From an uncultured Clostridia bacterium (GTDB taxonomy: Bacteria; Bacillota; Clostridia; Lachnospirales; CAG-274), in assembly GCA_944384235.1 (NCBI GenBank), contig CALWSP010000021.1, positions 62,001-126,000 on the forward strand: 64,000 bases of DNA, in the 5' to 3' direction. This document shows, in pieces, positions 52,301-61,003 of this stretch. Under the pieces are notes generated by a model. The model was not told where the DNA came from, did not search any database, and saw only the letters and a list, made by a program, of their open reading frames with translations. The translations under genes were made by a program, and so were the position numbers. How positions within the stretch are numbered: the first letter of the stretch is position 1; each line of letters opens with the position of its first letter.

Positions 52301-52811
52301 CAGAGCCCTCAACTAATTCACACCTTTCATAGCCCATAAGAACCAAATTTTGGCTTAATTGATTTAGGTCGATATTATCGCCTATTTTTAAATTAAAAAT
52401 GAATTCTTTTAAAGTTGAAAGAGGGACTAATTTATCTAAAAGCGCTTCTGAAGAAAGGACTATTAAAATTTCTTCGTTATTTAAGATTTTAGATATTATT
52501 TCAAACCTTGTTCTTATTATGTCAAGGCTTTTTACATCTGCCCAATAGAAGATTATATCTTTTGAGGGGTAGAGCAAAACCTTATCTTTCATAAAAAACT
52601 TTAGGTCATTATATATTTCTTGTGCTTTTAACTCTGAATGTGTTACAACTAGGGTTGGCCTTTTTAAGGAATTTGAAAGGCCTGAAATTAAATGGCATTT
52701 TTGTGTGTCTATTACCCCAGAGAGCAGAACTGGGGTTTGAGAAATTTTTACATACTGTTCAAGTTTTTGAAAATTTTTATTGTTATTTAAAAAATCATAA
52801 AAAATGTTCAT
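49335..52811 (-). CDS. mfd: Transcription-repair coupling factor
   Basis: A 1158-residue ATPase that removes stalled RNA polymerase from damaged DNA and recruits UvrA. The N-terminal UvrB-like region (1 to about 330), the polymerase-interacting domain (LGDYVVHENYGIGIFKGIE, near 497), the helicase with Walker A at 647-654 (GDVGFGKT) and DEEQ box (IIDEEQRFGVKH), QLRGRVGRSTRTSYAYL, and the C-terminal TRCF domain are all present. It follows pth by 17 bases in the usual Firmicute order pth-mfd. Codon use is A-ending and NAT-rich, unlike the strongly expressed plus-strand genes. Confidence 0.97.
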   Translation of the reverse strand: MNIFYDFLNNNKNFQKLEQYVKISQTPVLLSGVIDTQKCHLISGLSNSLKRPTLVVTHSELKAQEIYNDLKFFMKDKVLLYPSKDIIFYWADVKSLDIIRTRFEIISKILNNEEILIVLSSEALLDKLVPLSTLKEFIFNLKIGDNIDLNQLSQNLVLMGYERCELVEGSGQFSIRGGILDIYSSTSNNAYRIELWDTEIDSIRIIDPLSQRSIEKVDEITIYPARELVYNNNQVESAIKKIENELNSIKNPSDNLKLTVSQEIEKLKTLRSFNGVEKYISYFYEKTSTLIDYLNNPVIYLDEPNRIKEHCLFVTKEFVNSIENRIEKGSMLHGQINMVYTYDDIITKIQSSTTVLMTSLMTNVQDYKIKEMLDFQVKANNLVKNDLNLLSEDLSYLITKNYKILFLSGGHTRCLRMLTELHERNIPATYLENIDNTSLENGVVYITRGSLSHGFEYIKDKFAVISEKDAFSETKKKNKKRKKNSNGIQIENISDLKLGDYVVHENYGIGIFKGIEQIVTDGVSRDFIKIGYAKEDVLYVSINQMDMVQKYIGGEATKPKLNRLGGTSWEKAKAKAKNAAMLSAKELVTLYAERQKAKGFKYSEDTLWQKEFEENFEYQETDDQLNAISDIKTDMEQGKVMDRLLCGDVGFGKTEVALRAAFKTVQDNKQVAYLVPTTILARQHYLTFAQRMSDYPINVELLSRFRTPKQQKATIENLSQGKTDIVIGTHRILSQDINFKDLGLVIIDEEQRFGVKHKDKLKELRKNVNVLSLSATPIPRTLHMSMVGIRDMSVLAEPPNDRIPIQTYVLDYDSECIKDAIYRELARNGQVFYLHNRVTNIIETTNKLQELVPEARFAYAHGQMSQRELENIMLDFMDGEIDVLVCTTIIETGVDISNVNTIIISDADKMGLSQLYQLRGRVGRSTRTSYAYLMYARDKVLNSDAEKRLQTIKEFTEFGSGFRVAMRDLEIRGSGNLLGAQQHGHMDLVGYEMYCKLLNEAVMELKGEKVFTDFETLIDIKINAFIPNSYIKSEEQKLEMYKKISLISNLNDFYDIQEELEDRYGNIPKSVNNLLDVAYIKAIAHKIGALSVKNIKNKVIINFKSDANVSTEKLVNLVSNSNGKITLQTMNNEPILNYTLKDEKKLLSEIKDLILDIS

Positions 52812-52828
52812 ATTAAAATCACCCTTTT

Positions 52829-53407
52829 TTAGTTGCCTATTCCTTTTTTGTTGAAGGTGTTCATTGCATTTTGTATGGAGTTATCCTTAACTATCATTGT
52901 TATGGCATCTGTTGCAGAGGTTATGCCATTTATTATGTCTGTGTTTTCTTCTTCTGTGAATTTACTTAAAACATATTTTGCCAAGTCCCACTGAGCTGGC
53001 TTTTTGCCAACACCTACTCTTATTCTTGTGAAATTGTCATAGCCTAGCTGGTAGATTATGTTTCTTAAACCTTTTTGGCCGCCATCGCTTCCTTTTCCTC
53101 TTATTCTTAAAGAGCCTACTGGAAGATTTATGTCATCACAAATTACGATTATATCTTCTGGCTCAAGTTTATAAAAGTTTACAAACTCTCTTACGCTTTC
53201 ACCGCTTAAATTCATATATGTTAAAGGTTCTATTAAAAGGACTTTTTCTATTCCTATTCTACCTTCGCCATAAAGAGCCTTAAATTTTTCTTTATTCATA
53301 TCTATATTATAATCGTAGGCTAATTTATTTATTACTTCAAAGCCTACATTATGTCTTGTCCATTTATAATCCCTACCTGGATTTCCAAGCCCTACAATTA
53401 GTTTCAT
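52829..53407 (-). CDS. pth: Peptidyl-tRNA hydrolase
   Basis: A 192-residue esterase that frees tRNA from stalled peptidyl-tRNA. The opening LIVGLGNPGRDYKWTRHNVGF carries N9 and the catalytic H19, and ICDDINLPVGSLRIRGKGS with DGGQKGLR completes the active site, so all catalytic residues are in place. ATG 53407 has AAAGGAGAA just upstream. It starts the pth-mfd operon. Confidence 0.96.
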   Translation of the reverse strand: MKLIVGLGNPGRDYKWTRHNVGFEVINKLAYDYNIDMNKEKFKALYGEGRIGIEKVLLIEPLTYMNLSGESVREFVNFYKLEPEDIIVICDDINLPVGSLRIRGKGSDGGQKGLRNIIYQLGYDNFTRIRVGVGKKPAQWDLAKYVLSKFTEEENTDIINGITSATDAITMIVKDNSIQNAMNTFNKKGIGN

Positions 53408-53440
53408 ATTATTCTCCTTTCAAGTATACATATTCTTTAA

Positions 53441-53449
53441 AGTATAACA
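53441..53449 (-). promoter_or_regulatory. Extended -10 promoter of pth-mfd
   Basis: TGTTATACT read on the minus strand is an extended -10 box (TGnTATACT). A good -35 box is not obvious. Confidence 0.5.
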
Positions 53450-53566
53450 TAATTTTATCATTTTTACAAACAATTAGATTAATATTTAATTACAAATAAA
53501 AAAAAGAGTGGCTTTTTATTTTTTTTGTGGTAAAATGATAATAAATTGACTGAAAGAGGGTTTAGT

Positions 53567-54676
53567 ATGACAAAAGGAAATGTTGAAAAAATTCTTTACT
53601 TTTTGACCATTTTTATTAGCATTTTATTTATATATTTTGGGAACAAAGTTGCCACTTTAAACAACGAATATTCTCTTTTAAGCGGAAGTGGCGAGGAGAT
53701 TACTATTGCCAAAGTTGACGCTATTAGAAGGCAGGGATTGAACGAGGAAAGTGGAGATATGGAAGTTTTCTTTTCTGCCAAAGCAAAAGAAAAGGAGATT
53801 ATTGGAGTTCAGAGAGTTAATGTGAACGACCCTACTGTTAATATGAAAATTGTTGAAGAAGGGGACAAGGTTATTTTAGACAGCTCTATTGACAGCCAAT
53901 GGCAATTTGTAAACTATGTTAGAACTGACTACATTTTATTTATTGGAATTTTATTTATTATTTTACTAATTGTTTTTGGTGGGAAAAAAGGGTTTAACAC
54001 TTTAGTTTCTCTTTTATTTACAGTGCTTGCTGTTTTTTTAGTTTTTGTGCCAGCTGTTATTAGCGGGGAAAACATTTATTTATGGTCTATTTTAATATGT
54101 ATATTTACGATATTTATGACTATATTTATTATAAACGGGTTTAACACCAAGTCTTTTATGGCTATTGTTGGCTGTGTTGGAGGAGTTTTTATTTCAGGCT
54201 GTTTGACAATTTTATACAACCACCTTTTAAAGTGGAACGGCATTATTGACGCTGACACTCAAAGGCTTATTATGGAATTTCCTAATATGGATTTACTTGG
54301 AATTATTTTTGCTTCAATTACAATTGGGGCTATGGGCGCTGTGATGGACATTGCTATGAGTATGGCATCTTCTCTTTTTGAAATTAAAAGCAAGGTTTTA
54401 GACATATCTCAAAGAGAGCTTTTTAAAAGTGGTATGGAAATTGGGAAAGATATGATGGGAACTATGGCAAACACTCTTATTCTTGCATATATAGGAAGCG
54501 CTTTAACTGTTACTATTTTACAGATTATTTACAACGGCTCTTTATTTGAGCTTTTAAACAAGGAAAACATTATTCTTGAAATGATGCAAGCTATTATTGG
54601 AAGCATTGGAATTTTACTTGCTATTCCTTTTACTGCTTTTATGTGTAGTATATTTTACAAGAAAAAAATTATTTAG
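53567..54676 (+). CDS. YibE/F family membrane protein
   Basis: A 369-residue membrane protein. After one N-terminal helix (about 8-25) comes a soluble outside region (about 30-120), then seven or so helices; GGKKGFNTLVSLLFTVLAV, SITIGAMGAVMDIAMSMAS and GKDMMGTMANTLILAYIG are the conserved YibE/F stretches. The family's function is unknown; a transport role has been proposed. ATG 53567 follows AAAGAGGG; an upstream in-frame start at 53546 overlaps it. It is followed by the ftsH promoter. Confidence 0.85.
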   Translation: MTKGNVEKILYFLTIFISILFIYFGNKVATLNNEYSLLSGSGEEITIAKVDAIRRQGLNEESGDMEVFFSAKAKEKEIIGVQRVNVNDPTVNMKIVEEGDKVILDSSIDSQWQFVNYVRTDYILFIGILFIILLIVFGGKKGFNTLVSLLFTVLAVFLVFVPAVISGENIYLWSILICIFTIFMTIFIINGFNTKSFMAIVGCVGGVFISGCLTILYNHLLKWNGIIDADTQRLIMEFPNMDLLGIIFASITIGAMGAVMDIAMSMASSLFEIKSKVLDISQRELFKSGMEIGKDMMGTMANTLILAYIGSALTVTILQIIYNGSLFELLNKENIILEMMQAIIGSIGILLAIPFTAFMCSIFYKKKII

Positions 54677-54680
54677 AGTA

Positions 54681-54709
54681 TTGAAATAAATGTTAAAGTA
54701 TGATAATAT
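54681..54709 (+). promoter_or_regulatory. Promoter of ftsH
   Basis: TTGAAA 54681-54686 and TAATAT 54704-54709 with a 17-base spacer. Confidence 0.7.
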
Positions 54710-54743
54710 AAAGTAATGTACACTAAAAAAGGGAGGTTATGAT

Positions 54744-56639
54744 TTGAAAAACAAAAATATGCTTAGAAGTGTTATTATGTATCTTGTTATTTTCGCTATT
54801 ATTATTGGTATGGTAATGTTACACAATGTTATCAACCCATCAAGTATAAGCGAAGTTGAATACAGTTACAATGATATGATTAGTCAAATCAACAATAACG
54901 AAGTTAAAAAAATTGAAATACAAAAAAGCTCAGATGTTTCTGACACTGGTTACGCTTTTGTTTATACTGAAAACGACGAAACTTACGGCGTTGCATTGCC
55001 TAGCATTTCATCTTTAATGGACATTGTGAACAGCAAGGCTATTCAAAGCGACATTGAAGTTGAAACTATGATTGCTCCTAAAACAACTAATATGGTATCT
55101 ATAATTACAACTATTATTTCTGTTATGCTTGTTTTAGGCGTTGTGTTTATGTTATTCCAGCAATTAAAAGGTGCTGGCGGCGGCGGAAAGGTTATGAACT
55201 TTGGCAAGGCTAAAACTAAAATGCTTAACCCTAACGACAAAAAGTACACTTTTGCTGACGTTGCTGGACTTGACGAGGAAAAAGAAGAAGTTGAAGAAAT
55301 TGTTCAATTTTTAAAAGAGCCTAAAAAGTTTATTGACCTTGGAGCTAGAATTCCTAAGGGTGTGCTTATGGTTGGCCCTCCAGGTACTGGAAAGACTTTA
55401 CTTGCTAAGGCTATTGCTGGCGAGGCTGGTGTTCCATTTTTCTCTATTTCTGGTTCTGACTTTGTGGAAATGTTTGTTGGTGTTGGTGCATCAAGAGTTA
55501 GAGATTTATTTGAACAGGCTAAGAAAAACACTCCTTGTCTTGTTTTTATTGACGAAATTGACGCTGTTGGTAGACAAAGAGGTGCTGGACTTGGTGGCGG
55601 ACACGACGAAAGAGAGCAAACTCTTAACCAGCTTTTAGTTGAAATGGACGGGTTTGGTGTGAACGAGGGCATAATTATTATTGCCGCAACTAACAGACCT
55701 GACATTTTAGACCCAGCTCTTTTAAGACCTGGACGTTTTGACAGACAGCTTGTTGTTGCTGCACCTGATGTTAGAGGCAGAGAGGCTATTTTAAAAGTTC
55801 ACGCTAGAGGCAAAAAACTTGCTAGCGACGTTGACCTTAAAGAAATTGCTCAAACAACTCAAGGCTTTACTGGAGCTGACCTTGAAAACCTTTTAAACGA
55901 GGCTGCTTTACTTGCGGCTAGAAAGAACCAAAAGGTTATTACTCAGCAAAACATTAAAGACTCATTTATTAGAGTTGCTCTTGGAACTGAGAAAAAGTCT
56001 AATGTTGTGACTGAGCTTGAAAGAAAGATTACTGCTTACCACGAGGCTGGACACGCTATTTTATTTGAAAAGCTTGAAAGATTAAGCCCAGTTCACACTG
56101 TTTCTACTATTCCTATTGGTAGAGCTGGCGGTTACACTATGCCTTTACCTAAGGAAAAGGGTTTTGAGTTTAAAAAGGAAATGGAAGAAAGAATTGTTGC
56201 TACTTTTGGTGGTAGAGCTGCTGAAGAATTGATTTTTGACGACTACACTCAAGGTGCTAGTGGCGACATTGAGCAGGCGTCTAAAATGGCTAGAATGATG
56301 GTTATGAGATTTGGTATGAGTGAAGAACTTGGGCCAATTTTATTTGGTGACGAAAACCACGATGTATTTTTAGGCAGGGACATTGGCTCTGCAAGAAACT
56401 ATGGCGAGGAAGTTGCTACAAATATCGACAAAGAAGTTTCTAGAATTATTAAAAATTCTTATGAAAAGGCAAAGGAAATTCTTTCATCTGACATTGAAAG
56501 TTTACACAGAACTGCTCAATTACTTATTGAAAGAGAAAAGGTTTCTGGCGATGTGTTTAGAGCTTGCCTTAACAAAACAGGCGAGTTTGCTGAAGTTGTT
56601 GTGGACGACGAAAACGTTACAGAAATTAAAGAAGAATAA
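54744..56639 (+). CDS. ftsH: ATP-dependent zinc metalloprotease FtsH
   Basis: A 631-residue membrane AAA+ protease. Two membrane helices (about 6-27 and 116-139) bracket the outside domain. Walker A is G211-T218 (GPPGTGKT), Walker B is LVFIDEID (267-273 region), the SRH is [20 protein letters not shown], and the zinc site is H433-E-A-G-H437 with the third ligand in the [10 protein letters not shown] region. It degrades membrane and regulatory proteins. The start is TTG 54744, 7 bases after GGGAGG. The usual upstream neighbours tilS and hpt are absent. Confidence 0.97.
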   Translation: MKNKNMLRSVIMYLVIFAIIIGMVMLHNVINPSSISEVEYSYNDMISQINNNEVKKIEIQKSSDVSDTGYAFVYTENDETYGVALPSISSLMDIVNSKAIQSDIEVETMIAPKTTNMVSIITTIISVMLVLGVVFMLFQQLKGAGGGGKVMNFGKAKTKMLNPNDKKYTFADVAGLDEEKEEVEEIVQFLKEPKKFIDLGARIPKGVLMVGPPGTGKTLLAKAIAGEAGVPFFSISGSDFVEMFVGVGASRVRDLFEQAKKNTPCLVFIDEIDAVGRQRGAGLGGGHDEREQTLNQLLVEMDGFGVNEGIIIIAATNRPDILDPALLRPGRFDRQLVVAAPDVRGREAILKVHARGKKLASDVDLKEIAQTTQGFTGADLENLLNEAALLAARKNQKVITQQNIKDSFIRVALGTEKKSNVVTELERKITAYHEAGHAILFEKLERLSPVHTVSTIPIGRAGGYTMPLPKEKGFEFKKEMEERIVATFGGRAAEELIFDDYTQGASGDIEQASKMARMMVMRFGMSEELGPILFGDENHDVFLGRDIGSARNYGEEVATNIDKEVSRIIKNSYEKAKEILSSDIESLHRTAQLLIEREKVSGDVFRACLNKTGEFAEVVVDDENVTEIKEE

Positions 56640-56646
56640 ATATAAA

Positions 56647-56685
56647 ATAAAAGGGATAGTAGAAGTACTATCCCCTTTATTTTAG
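56647..56685 (+). terminator. Terminator after ftsH
   Basis: GGGATAGTA pairs with TACTATCCC around GAAG, with further A/T pairs past a one-base bulge and a T-rich end. Confidence 0.75.
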
Positions 56686-56951
56686 AAGTTGGTTTTTAAC
56701 GAAAAAATGTTTGATTTCTGTTTTTGGTTTAATGAAATTTGTGAATTAATTTTTTTTGTTTAAAAGAGGATTTTGTTTTGTTAAAAAAAGCTAGTATTTA
56801 AGGCAAGTAAAATTGAGTTTAAGAGCTGGAAGAAAATGGAAATTTTTTACATTTGTATATTTTTTACAAAATAAAAATTGGGTATTGAAATATTTTTTAA
56901 ATATGATATTATAAGTATAATACAAAAATTTGTTTGAGTTTGGAGGATTTT
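56686..56951 (+). other. A/T-rich gap before queF, with promoter
   Basis: No reading frame with a ribosome site is seen on either strand. Near its end TTGAAA 56885-56890 and TATTAT 56907-56912 (16-base spacer) form the likely queF promoter. I looked for a preQ1 riboswitch and found no match to its short pseudoknot. Confidence 0.55.
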
Positions 56952-57449
56952 ATGAGTACAAGAAAAGAAGACGAATTAAAGGGAGTTACATTGTTAGGAA
57001 ACCAAGGTGTTAAGTACAAAAGCGACTATGCTCCAGAAGTTTTAGAAACTTTTATTAACAAACACCAAGACAACGACTATTTTGTTAAATTTAACTGCCC
57101 AGAATTTACTAGCCTTTGTCCTATTACTGGACAGCCAGATTTTGCAACTATTTACATTAGTTATGTGCCTAATGTTAAAATGGTTGAGAGCAAGAGCTTA
57201 AAGTTATATCTTTTTAGTTTTAGAAACCACGGGGATTTCCACGAGGACTGTATGAACATTATTATGAAAGATTTAATTAAGTTAATGGACCCTAAATATA
57301 TTGAGGTGTGGGGCAAGTTTACTCCAAGAGGGGGCATTTCTATTGACCCTTATTGCAACTACGGTATGAAAGGCACTAAGTGGGAAGAAATTGCTATGAA
57401 CAGGCTTGCTAACCACGATTTGTACCCAGAAAAAATTGACAACAGATAA
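56952..57449 (+). CDS. queF: NADPH-dependent 7-cyano-7-deazaguanine reductase (preQ1 synthase)
   Basis: A 165-residue T-fold enzyme reducing preQ0 to preQ1 for queuosine in tRNA. The nucleophile C56 lies in [14 protein letters not shown] with D63 as proton donor, and E79-S-K-S-L-K-L is the QueF signature. This is the short type I form. ATG 56952 has TGGAGG 9 bases upstream; an in-frame earlier start at 56934 lies before it. queC, queD and queE are not here, so preQ0 must come from genes elsewhere or from uptake. Confidence 0.95.
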   Translation: MSTRKEDELKGVTLLGNQGVKYKSDYAPEVLETFINKHQDNDYFVKFNCPEFTSLCPITGQPDFATIYISYVPNVKMVESKSLKLYLFSFRNHGDFHEDCMNIIMKDLIKLMDPKYIEVWGKFTPRGGISIDPYCNYGMKGTKWEEIAMNRLANHDLYPEKIDNR

Positions 57450-57606
57450 AAAGATTGTTAAAAAATAAATTAAGAATTTAATTTGGCTACATTATTGATT
57501 TAGCTAAAGTTTTTTAAGTGGCTTAGATATTAGTGTTTTTGTTGTCAAGAATAATTTTCAACAAAAATTTATAATTTTTTAAAGTGAAAAACTGTGTTTA
57601 TTTTAC

Positions 57607-57635
57607 TTGACATACTAAATCTAGAGTTGTAAAAT
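57607..57635 (+). promoter_or_regulatory. Promoter of nrdD
   Basis: TTGACA 57607-57612 and TAAAAT 57630-57635 with a 17-base spacer. An ATG at 57634 in the nrdD frame falls inside the -10 box and so cannot be the start codon. Confidence 0.82.
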
Positions 57636-57669
57636 GGTTTATGACACTAAATGTAGGAGGTGCAAGATA

Positions 57670-59841
57670 GTGGAAAATTTTATTAATGATGTTTTTATTA
57701 TAAAGAAAGACGGTACATTAGAAGCTTTTGATTCTAGCAAAATCATTGCTGCTATTACTAAGTCTGCAAATAGAGTTATGTTTAGTTTTACTGACGAGCA
57801 ATATGAAAATGTTGTGAAGTGGATTGAAACTCATATTGAAAAGGATAGCGAGAAAAAGATACCTATTCAAACTATGCACAATCTTGTTGAAAGTGCTTTA
57901 GAGGCTATTGAGCCAAAGGTTGCTAAAAGTTACAAAGATTATAGAAATTACAAAAAAGACTTTGTTCATATGCTTGATGATGTTTACCAAAAGGCTCAAA
58001 GCATTATGTATATTGGCGACAAGGAAAACTCTAACACTGATTCTGCCCTTGTTGCAACTAAAAGAAGTCTTATTTACAACCATTTAAACAAAGAGCTTTA
58101 CCAAAAGTTCTTTTTAACAACTGAAGAAAAACAAGCTTGCAAAGACGGTTACATATATATTCACGATATGTCTGCAAGAAGGGACACTATGAACTGTTGC
58201 CTTTTTGATATGGGAAATGTGTTAAAGGGCGGTTTTGAAATGGGTAACCTTTGGTATAACGAGCCTAATTCCCTTTCAGTTGCTTTTGACGTTATTGGCG
58301 ATGTTGTTTTATCAACTGCTAGCCAGCAATATGGCGGGTTTACTGTGCCTGAAATTGATAAGATTTTATCTCCTTATGCTCAAAAAAGTTATGAAAATTA
58401 TTTTAGCGAAATTAGTCAATACATAAAAGACCTTAAAGGCGTTGATGAGCTTTCTAAAGAAGATTTAGATTACATTGACGAAGTGGCTGCAAGCAAGGTT
58501 AAAAGAGAGTATGAGCAGGGTTTCCAAGGAATTGAATACAAGTTAAACTCTGTTGGTTCATCTCGTGGCGACTACCCATTTATTACTATTACTATTGGTT
58601 TAGCTCAAGATAGGTTTGGCAAAATGGCTGCTATTACTGCTCTTGAAGTGCATAAAAAAGGGCAGGGTAAAAAAGAAAACAGAAAGCCTGTGCTTTTCCC
58701 TAAAATTGTTTTTCTTTACGACAAGGAGCTTCACGAAGAAGGCAAGCCTTTACACGATGTTTTCTTAGCTGGCGTTGAGTGTTCTGCTAAAACTATGTAT
58801 CCAGACTGGTTAAGCCTTTCTGGCGACAGTTATGTGGCTGAAGCTTACAAAAAGTATGGCGTTGTTATTAGCCCTATGGGTTGCCGTGCTTTTTTATCTC
58901 TCTGGTTTGAAAGAGGAGGTATGGAGCCTGCTGATGAGAACGACAAGGCTATTAGCGTTGGTAGATTTAACCTTGGTGCTATTAGTTTACATTTACCTAT
59001 GATTTATGCTAAGGCTAAGGCTGAAAGCAAAAACTTTTATGAAGTTCTTGATTATTACCTTGAAATGATTAGAACTTTACACAAGAAAACTATTGATTAT
59101 TTAGGCGAAATGAAAGCTTCTACTAACCCTGTGGCTTATTGCGAAGGTGGTTTTTATGGCGGAAATTTAAAGCCTAACGACAAAATTAAGCCTTTACTTA
59201 AAACTTGTACAGTTAGTTTTGGTATTACTGCTTTAAACGAATTACAACAGCTTTACAACCAAAAAAGCCTTGTTGAGGACGGTCAATTTGCTATTGAAGT
59301 TATGGAGTATATTAACGAGAAAGTTGAGAAGTATAAAAAAGAGGACGGAATTTTATACGCTCTTTACGGCACTCCAGCTGAAAGTCTTTGTGGTTTACAG
59401 GTTAAGCAGTTTAGAAAGAAATTTGGTATAATTGAAAATGTTTCTGACAGGGATTATGTTTCTAACAGTTTCCACTGCCACGTTAAAGAGGATATTACTC
59501 CTATTCAAAAGCAGGATTTAGAAAAGAGATTCTGGAACTTACTTAACGGCGGCAAAATTCAATATGTTAAGTATCCTATTTCTTACAACAAAAAGGCTAT
59601 TATTACACTTATTGAAAGAGCTATGGAAATGGGCTTTTACGAGGGTGTTAATTTAAGTCTTTCTTACTGTGACGACTGCGGACACCAAGAACTTGATATG
59701 GACACTTGCCCTAAGTGTGGAAGCAACAATTTGACAAAAATAGACAGAATGAATGGATACCTTAGTTATTCAAGAGTTTCTGGCGACACTAGATTAAACG
59801 AGGCGAAAATGGCTGAAATTGCTGACAGAGTTAGTATGTAA
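57670..59841 (+). CDS. nrdD: Anaerobic ribonucleoside-triphosphate reductase
   Basis: A 723-residue class III glycyl-radical enzyme that makes dNTPs without oxygen. An N-terminal ATP cone (about 1-95, IKKDGTLEAFDSSKIIAAI) gives allosteric control. The barrel includes SVGSSRGDYPFITITIG-type sequence, the zinc site is CDDCG and CPKCGS near the C-terminus, and the radical glycine is G696 in RMNGYLSYSR. I start at GTG 57670, 9 bases after AGGAGGTG. The nrdG activase gene lies 88 bases downstream behind a weak terminator. Confidence 0.96.
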   Translation: MENFINDVFIIKKDGTLEAFDSSKIIAAITKSANRVMFSFTDEQYENVVKWIETHIEKDSEKKIPIQTMHNLVESALEAIEPKVAKSYKDYRNYKKDFVHMLDDVYQKAQSIMYIGDKENSNTDSALVATKRSLIYNHLNKELYQKFFLTTEEKQACKDGYIYIHDMSARRDTMNCCLFDMGNVLKGGFEMGNLWYNEPNSLSVAFDVIGDVVLSTASQQYGGFTVPEIDKILSPYAQKSYENYFSEISQYIKDLKGVDELSKEDLDYIDEVAASKVKREYEQGFQGIEYKLNSVGSSRGDYPFITITIGLAQDRFGKMAAITALEVHKKGQGKKENRKPVLFPKIVFLYDKELHEEGKPLHDVFLAGVECSAKTMYPDWLSLSGDSYVAEAYKKYGVVISPMGCRAFLSLWFERGGMEPADENDKAISVGRFNLGAISLHLPMIYAKAKAESKNFYEVLDYYLEMIRTLHKKTIDYLGEMKASTNPVAYCEGGFYGGNLKPNDKIKPLLKTCTVSFGITALNELQQLYNQKSLVEDGQFAIEVMEYINEKVEKYKKEDGILYALYGTPAESLCGLQVKQFRKKFGIIENVSDRDYVSNSFHCHVKEDITPIQKQDLEKRFWNLLNGGKIQYVKYPISYNKKAIITLIERAMEMGFYEGVNLSLSYCDDCGHQELDMDTCPKCGSNNLTKIDRMNGYLSYSRVSGDTRLNEAKMAEIADRVSM

Positions 59842-59860
59842 TTTAGCAAGGATTGTTAAG

Positions 59861-59890
59861 AGGCTGTCGAATTTTCGGCAGCCTAATTTT
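59861..59890 (+). terminator. Hairpin between nrdD and nrdG
   Basis: The stem AGGCTGTCG / CGGCAGCCT (one T-G pair) has an AATTTT loop. The T tail is poor, so some transcripts probably continue into nrdG. Confidence 0.65.
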
Positions 59891-59929
59891 AAGACTTTGT
59901 TTAATTAGAATTGAAAGGTAGAAATTAAT

Positions 59930-60424
59930 ATGAGATATCACAATATAACATATGATGATATGCTAAATGGGGAGGGGCTTAGAACTGTTCTTTGGGTTAG
60001 TGGCTGCAACCACGCCTGCCCTAATTGTCATAATCAAATAACTTGGGATTGCAACAGCGGGCTTATTTTTGACCAAGAGGCTGAAAAAGAGCTTTTTACT
60101 GCTATTGGGAAAAAGTATATTTCTGGTGTTACTTTTAGTGGTGGTGACCCACTTTTTCCTGCTAACAGAGATGAAATTTTAAGGCTTGCTAAAAAAATTA
60201 AAGAAGAATTTAAGGGCGAAAAAAGTATATGGTTATATACTGGATACCTTTGGGAACAAATTAGTAATTTAGAAATTTTAGAATATGTTGATATAATTGT
60301 TGATGGAAGATTTGTGGAGGAGTTAAAGGACAACCTTTTACACTGGAGAGGCTCTAGCAACCAAAGAATTATTGACGTGCAAAAGACTTTGAAAAAGGGA
60401 GAAGTTGTTCTTTACAATGTGTAA
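59930..60424 (+). CDS. nrdG: Anaerobic ribonucleotide reductase activating protein
   Basis: A 164-residue radical SAM activase that installs the glycyl radical on NrdD. The 4Fe-4S motif is C26-x3-C30-x2-C33 (SGCNHACPNCHN), and SGVTFSGGDPLFPANRDE is the SAM-binding GGDP-type segment. It lies directly after its target gene. ATG 59930 follows GAAAGGTAG. The end overlaps the dUTPase-like gene by 8 bases. Confidence 0.95.
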   Translation: MRYHNITYDDMLNGEGLRTVLWVSGCNHACPNCHNQITWDCNSGLIFDQEAEKELFTAIGKKYISGVTFSGGDPLFPANRDEILRLAKKIKEEFKGEKSIWLYTGYLWEQISNLEILEYVDIIVDGRFVEELKDNLLHWRGSSNQRIIDVQKTLKKGEVVLYNV

Positions 60425-60953
60425 AAAAATGATGGAAGTAGAAAACAAAATTTATTTTGCGAAAGTTAGAGAAAATGCTATTATTCCAAGCAGAGAAATT
60501 TGGAACGCTGGCTTGGATATTTACCCTTGTTTTGACGAAGAATATATGATTATTGAGCCTAATTGCACTAAGCTTGTGCCTACTGGCATTGCTAGCTGTA
60601 TTCCTGTTGATTATTATATTCAAATTCACGAAAGAGGTTCTTCTGGCAGCAAGGGAATTAAATACAGTGCTGGTGTTATAGACTCTAGTTACAGAGGCGA
60701 GTGGTTTTTAGCTACAACTAACACTAATTCAAAGCCTTTACTTATTACTAAAATGGATTTAGATTCTTTAGAGGATAATGTTAGAGAGTTAATTGAAAAG
60801 GCTTATATTGTTTACCCTTACAGCAAGGCTCTTTTTCAAGGCATTGTGCACAGTGTTCACAACGAGCTTGAAAGAGAAGAAATTAGTTTTGAGAAGTTAA
60901 AAAATATACCATCTCAAAGAGGCGATGGAAAGCTTGGAAGTAGTGGAAAGTAA
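60417..60953 (+). CDS. dUTPase-like nucleotide hydrolase
   Basis: A protein of about 178 residues with the five dUTPase motifs in order: NAGLDIYP, ERGSSGSKGI, AGVIDSSYRGEW, a modified fourth motif (KALFQGIVHSVHNELE) and a C-terminal RGDGKLGSSGK. dUTPases lower dUTP and supply dUMP for thymidylate. Motif 4 and the long linker before the last motif are unusual, so a dCTP deaminase/dUTPase-like relative is possible. ATG 60417 overlaps the nrdG end; TTG 60405 and ATG 60429 are alternatives and none has an ideally spaced ribosome site, so the start is uncertain. With nrdDG it forms a DNA-precursor operon. Confidence 0.82.
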   Translation: MCKKMMEVENKIYFAKVRENAIIPSREIWNAGLDIYPCFDEEYMIIEPNCTKLVPTGIASCIPVDYYIQIHERGSSGSKGIKYSAGVIDSSYRGEWFLATTNTNSKPLLITKMDLDSLEDNVRELIEKAYIVYPYSKALFQGIVHSVHNELEREEISFEKLKNIPSQRGDGKLGSSGK

Positions 60954-60958
60954 AAGTT

Positions 60959-60992
60959 AAGTAGGAGATTAAAACTCCTACTTTATTATTTT
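60959..60992 (+). terminator. Terminator after the nrdD-nrdG-dUTPase group
   Basis: A 9-bp stem, AAGTAGGAG / CTCCTACTT, with a 7-base loop and a T-rich tail. Confidence 0.85.
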
Positions 60993-61003
60993 GGAGGTTT
61001 TAT

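Noticed and set aside
56686..56951. preQ1 riboswitch before queF
   Set aside because: The gap is A/T-rich and has no short G/C stem with the following A-rich tail and CUAA-type pairing needed for a preQ1-I element.
57634..57669. Earlier nrdD start at ATG 57634
   Set aside because: The ATG overlaps the -10 box of a very good promoter, and AGGAGGTG lies downstream of it; GTG 57670 fits.
59865..59871. TGTCGAA, a possible Spo0A box
   Set aside because: It lies within the arm of the hairpin after nrdD and not in a promoter, so it is most likely chance.
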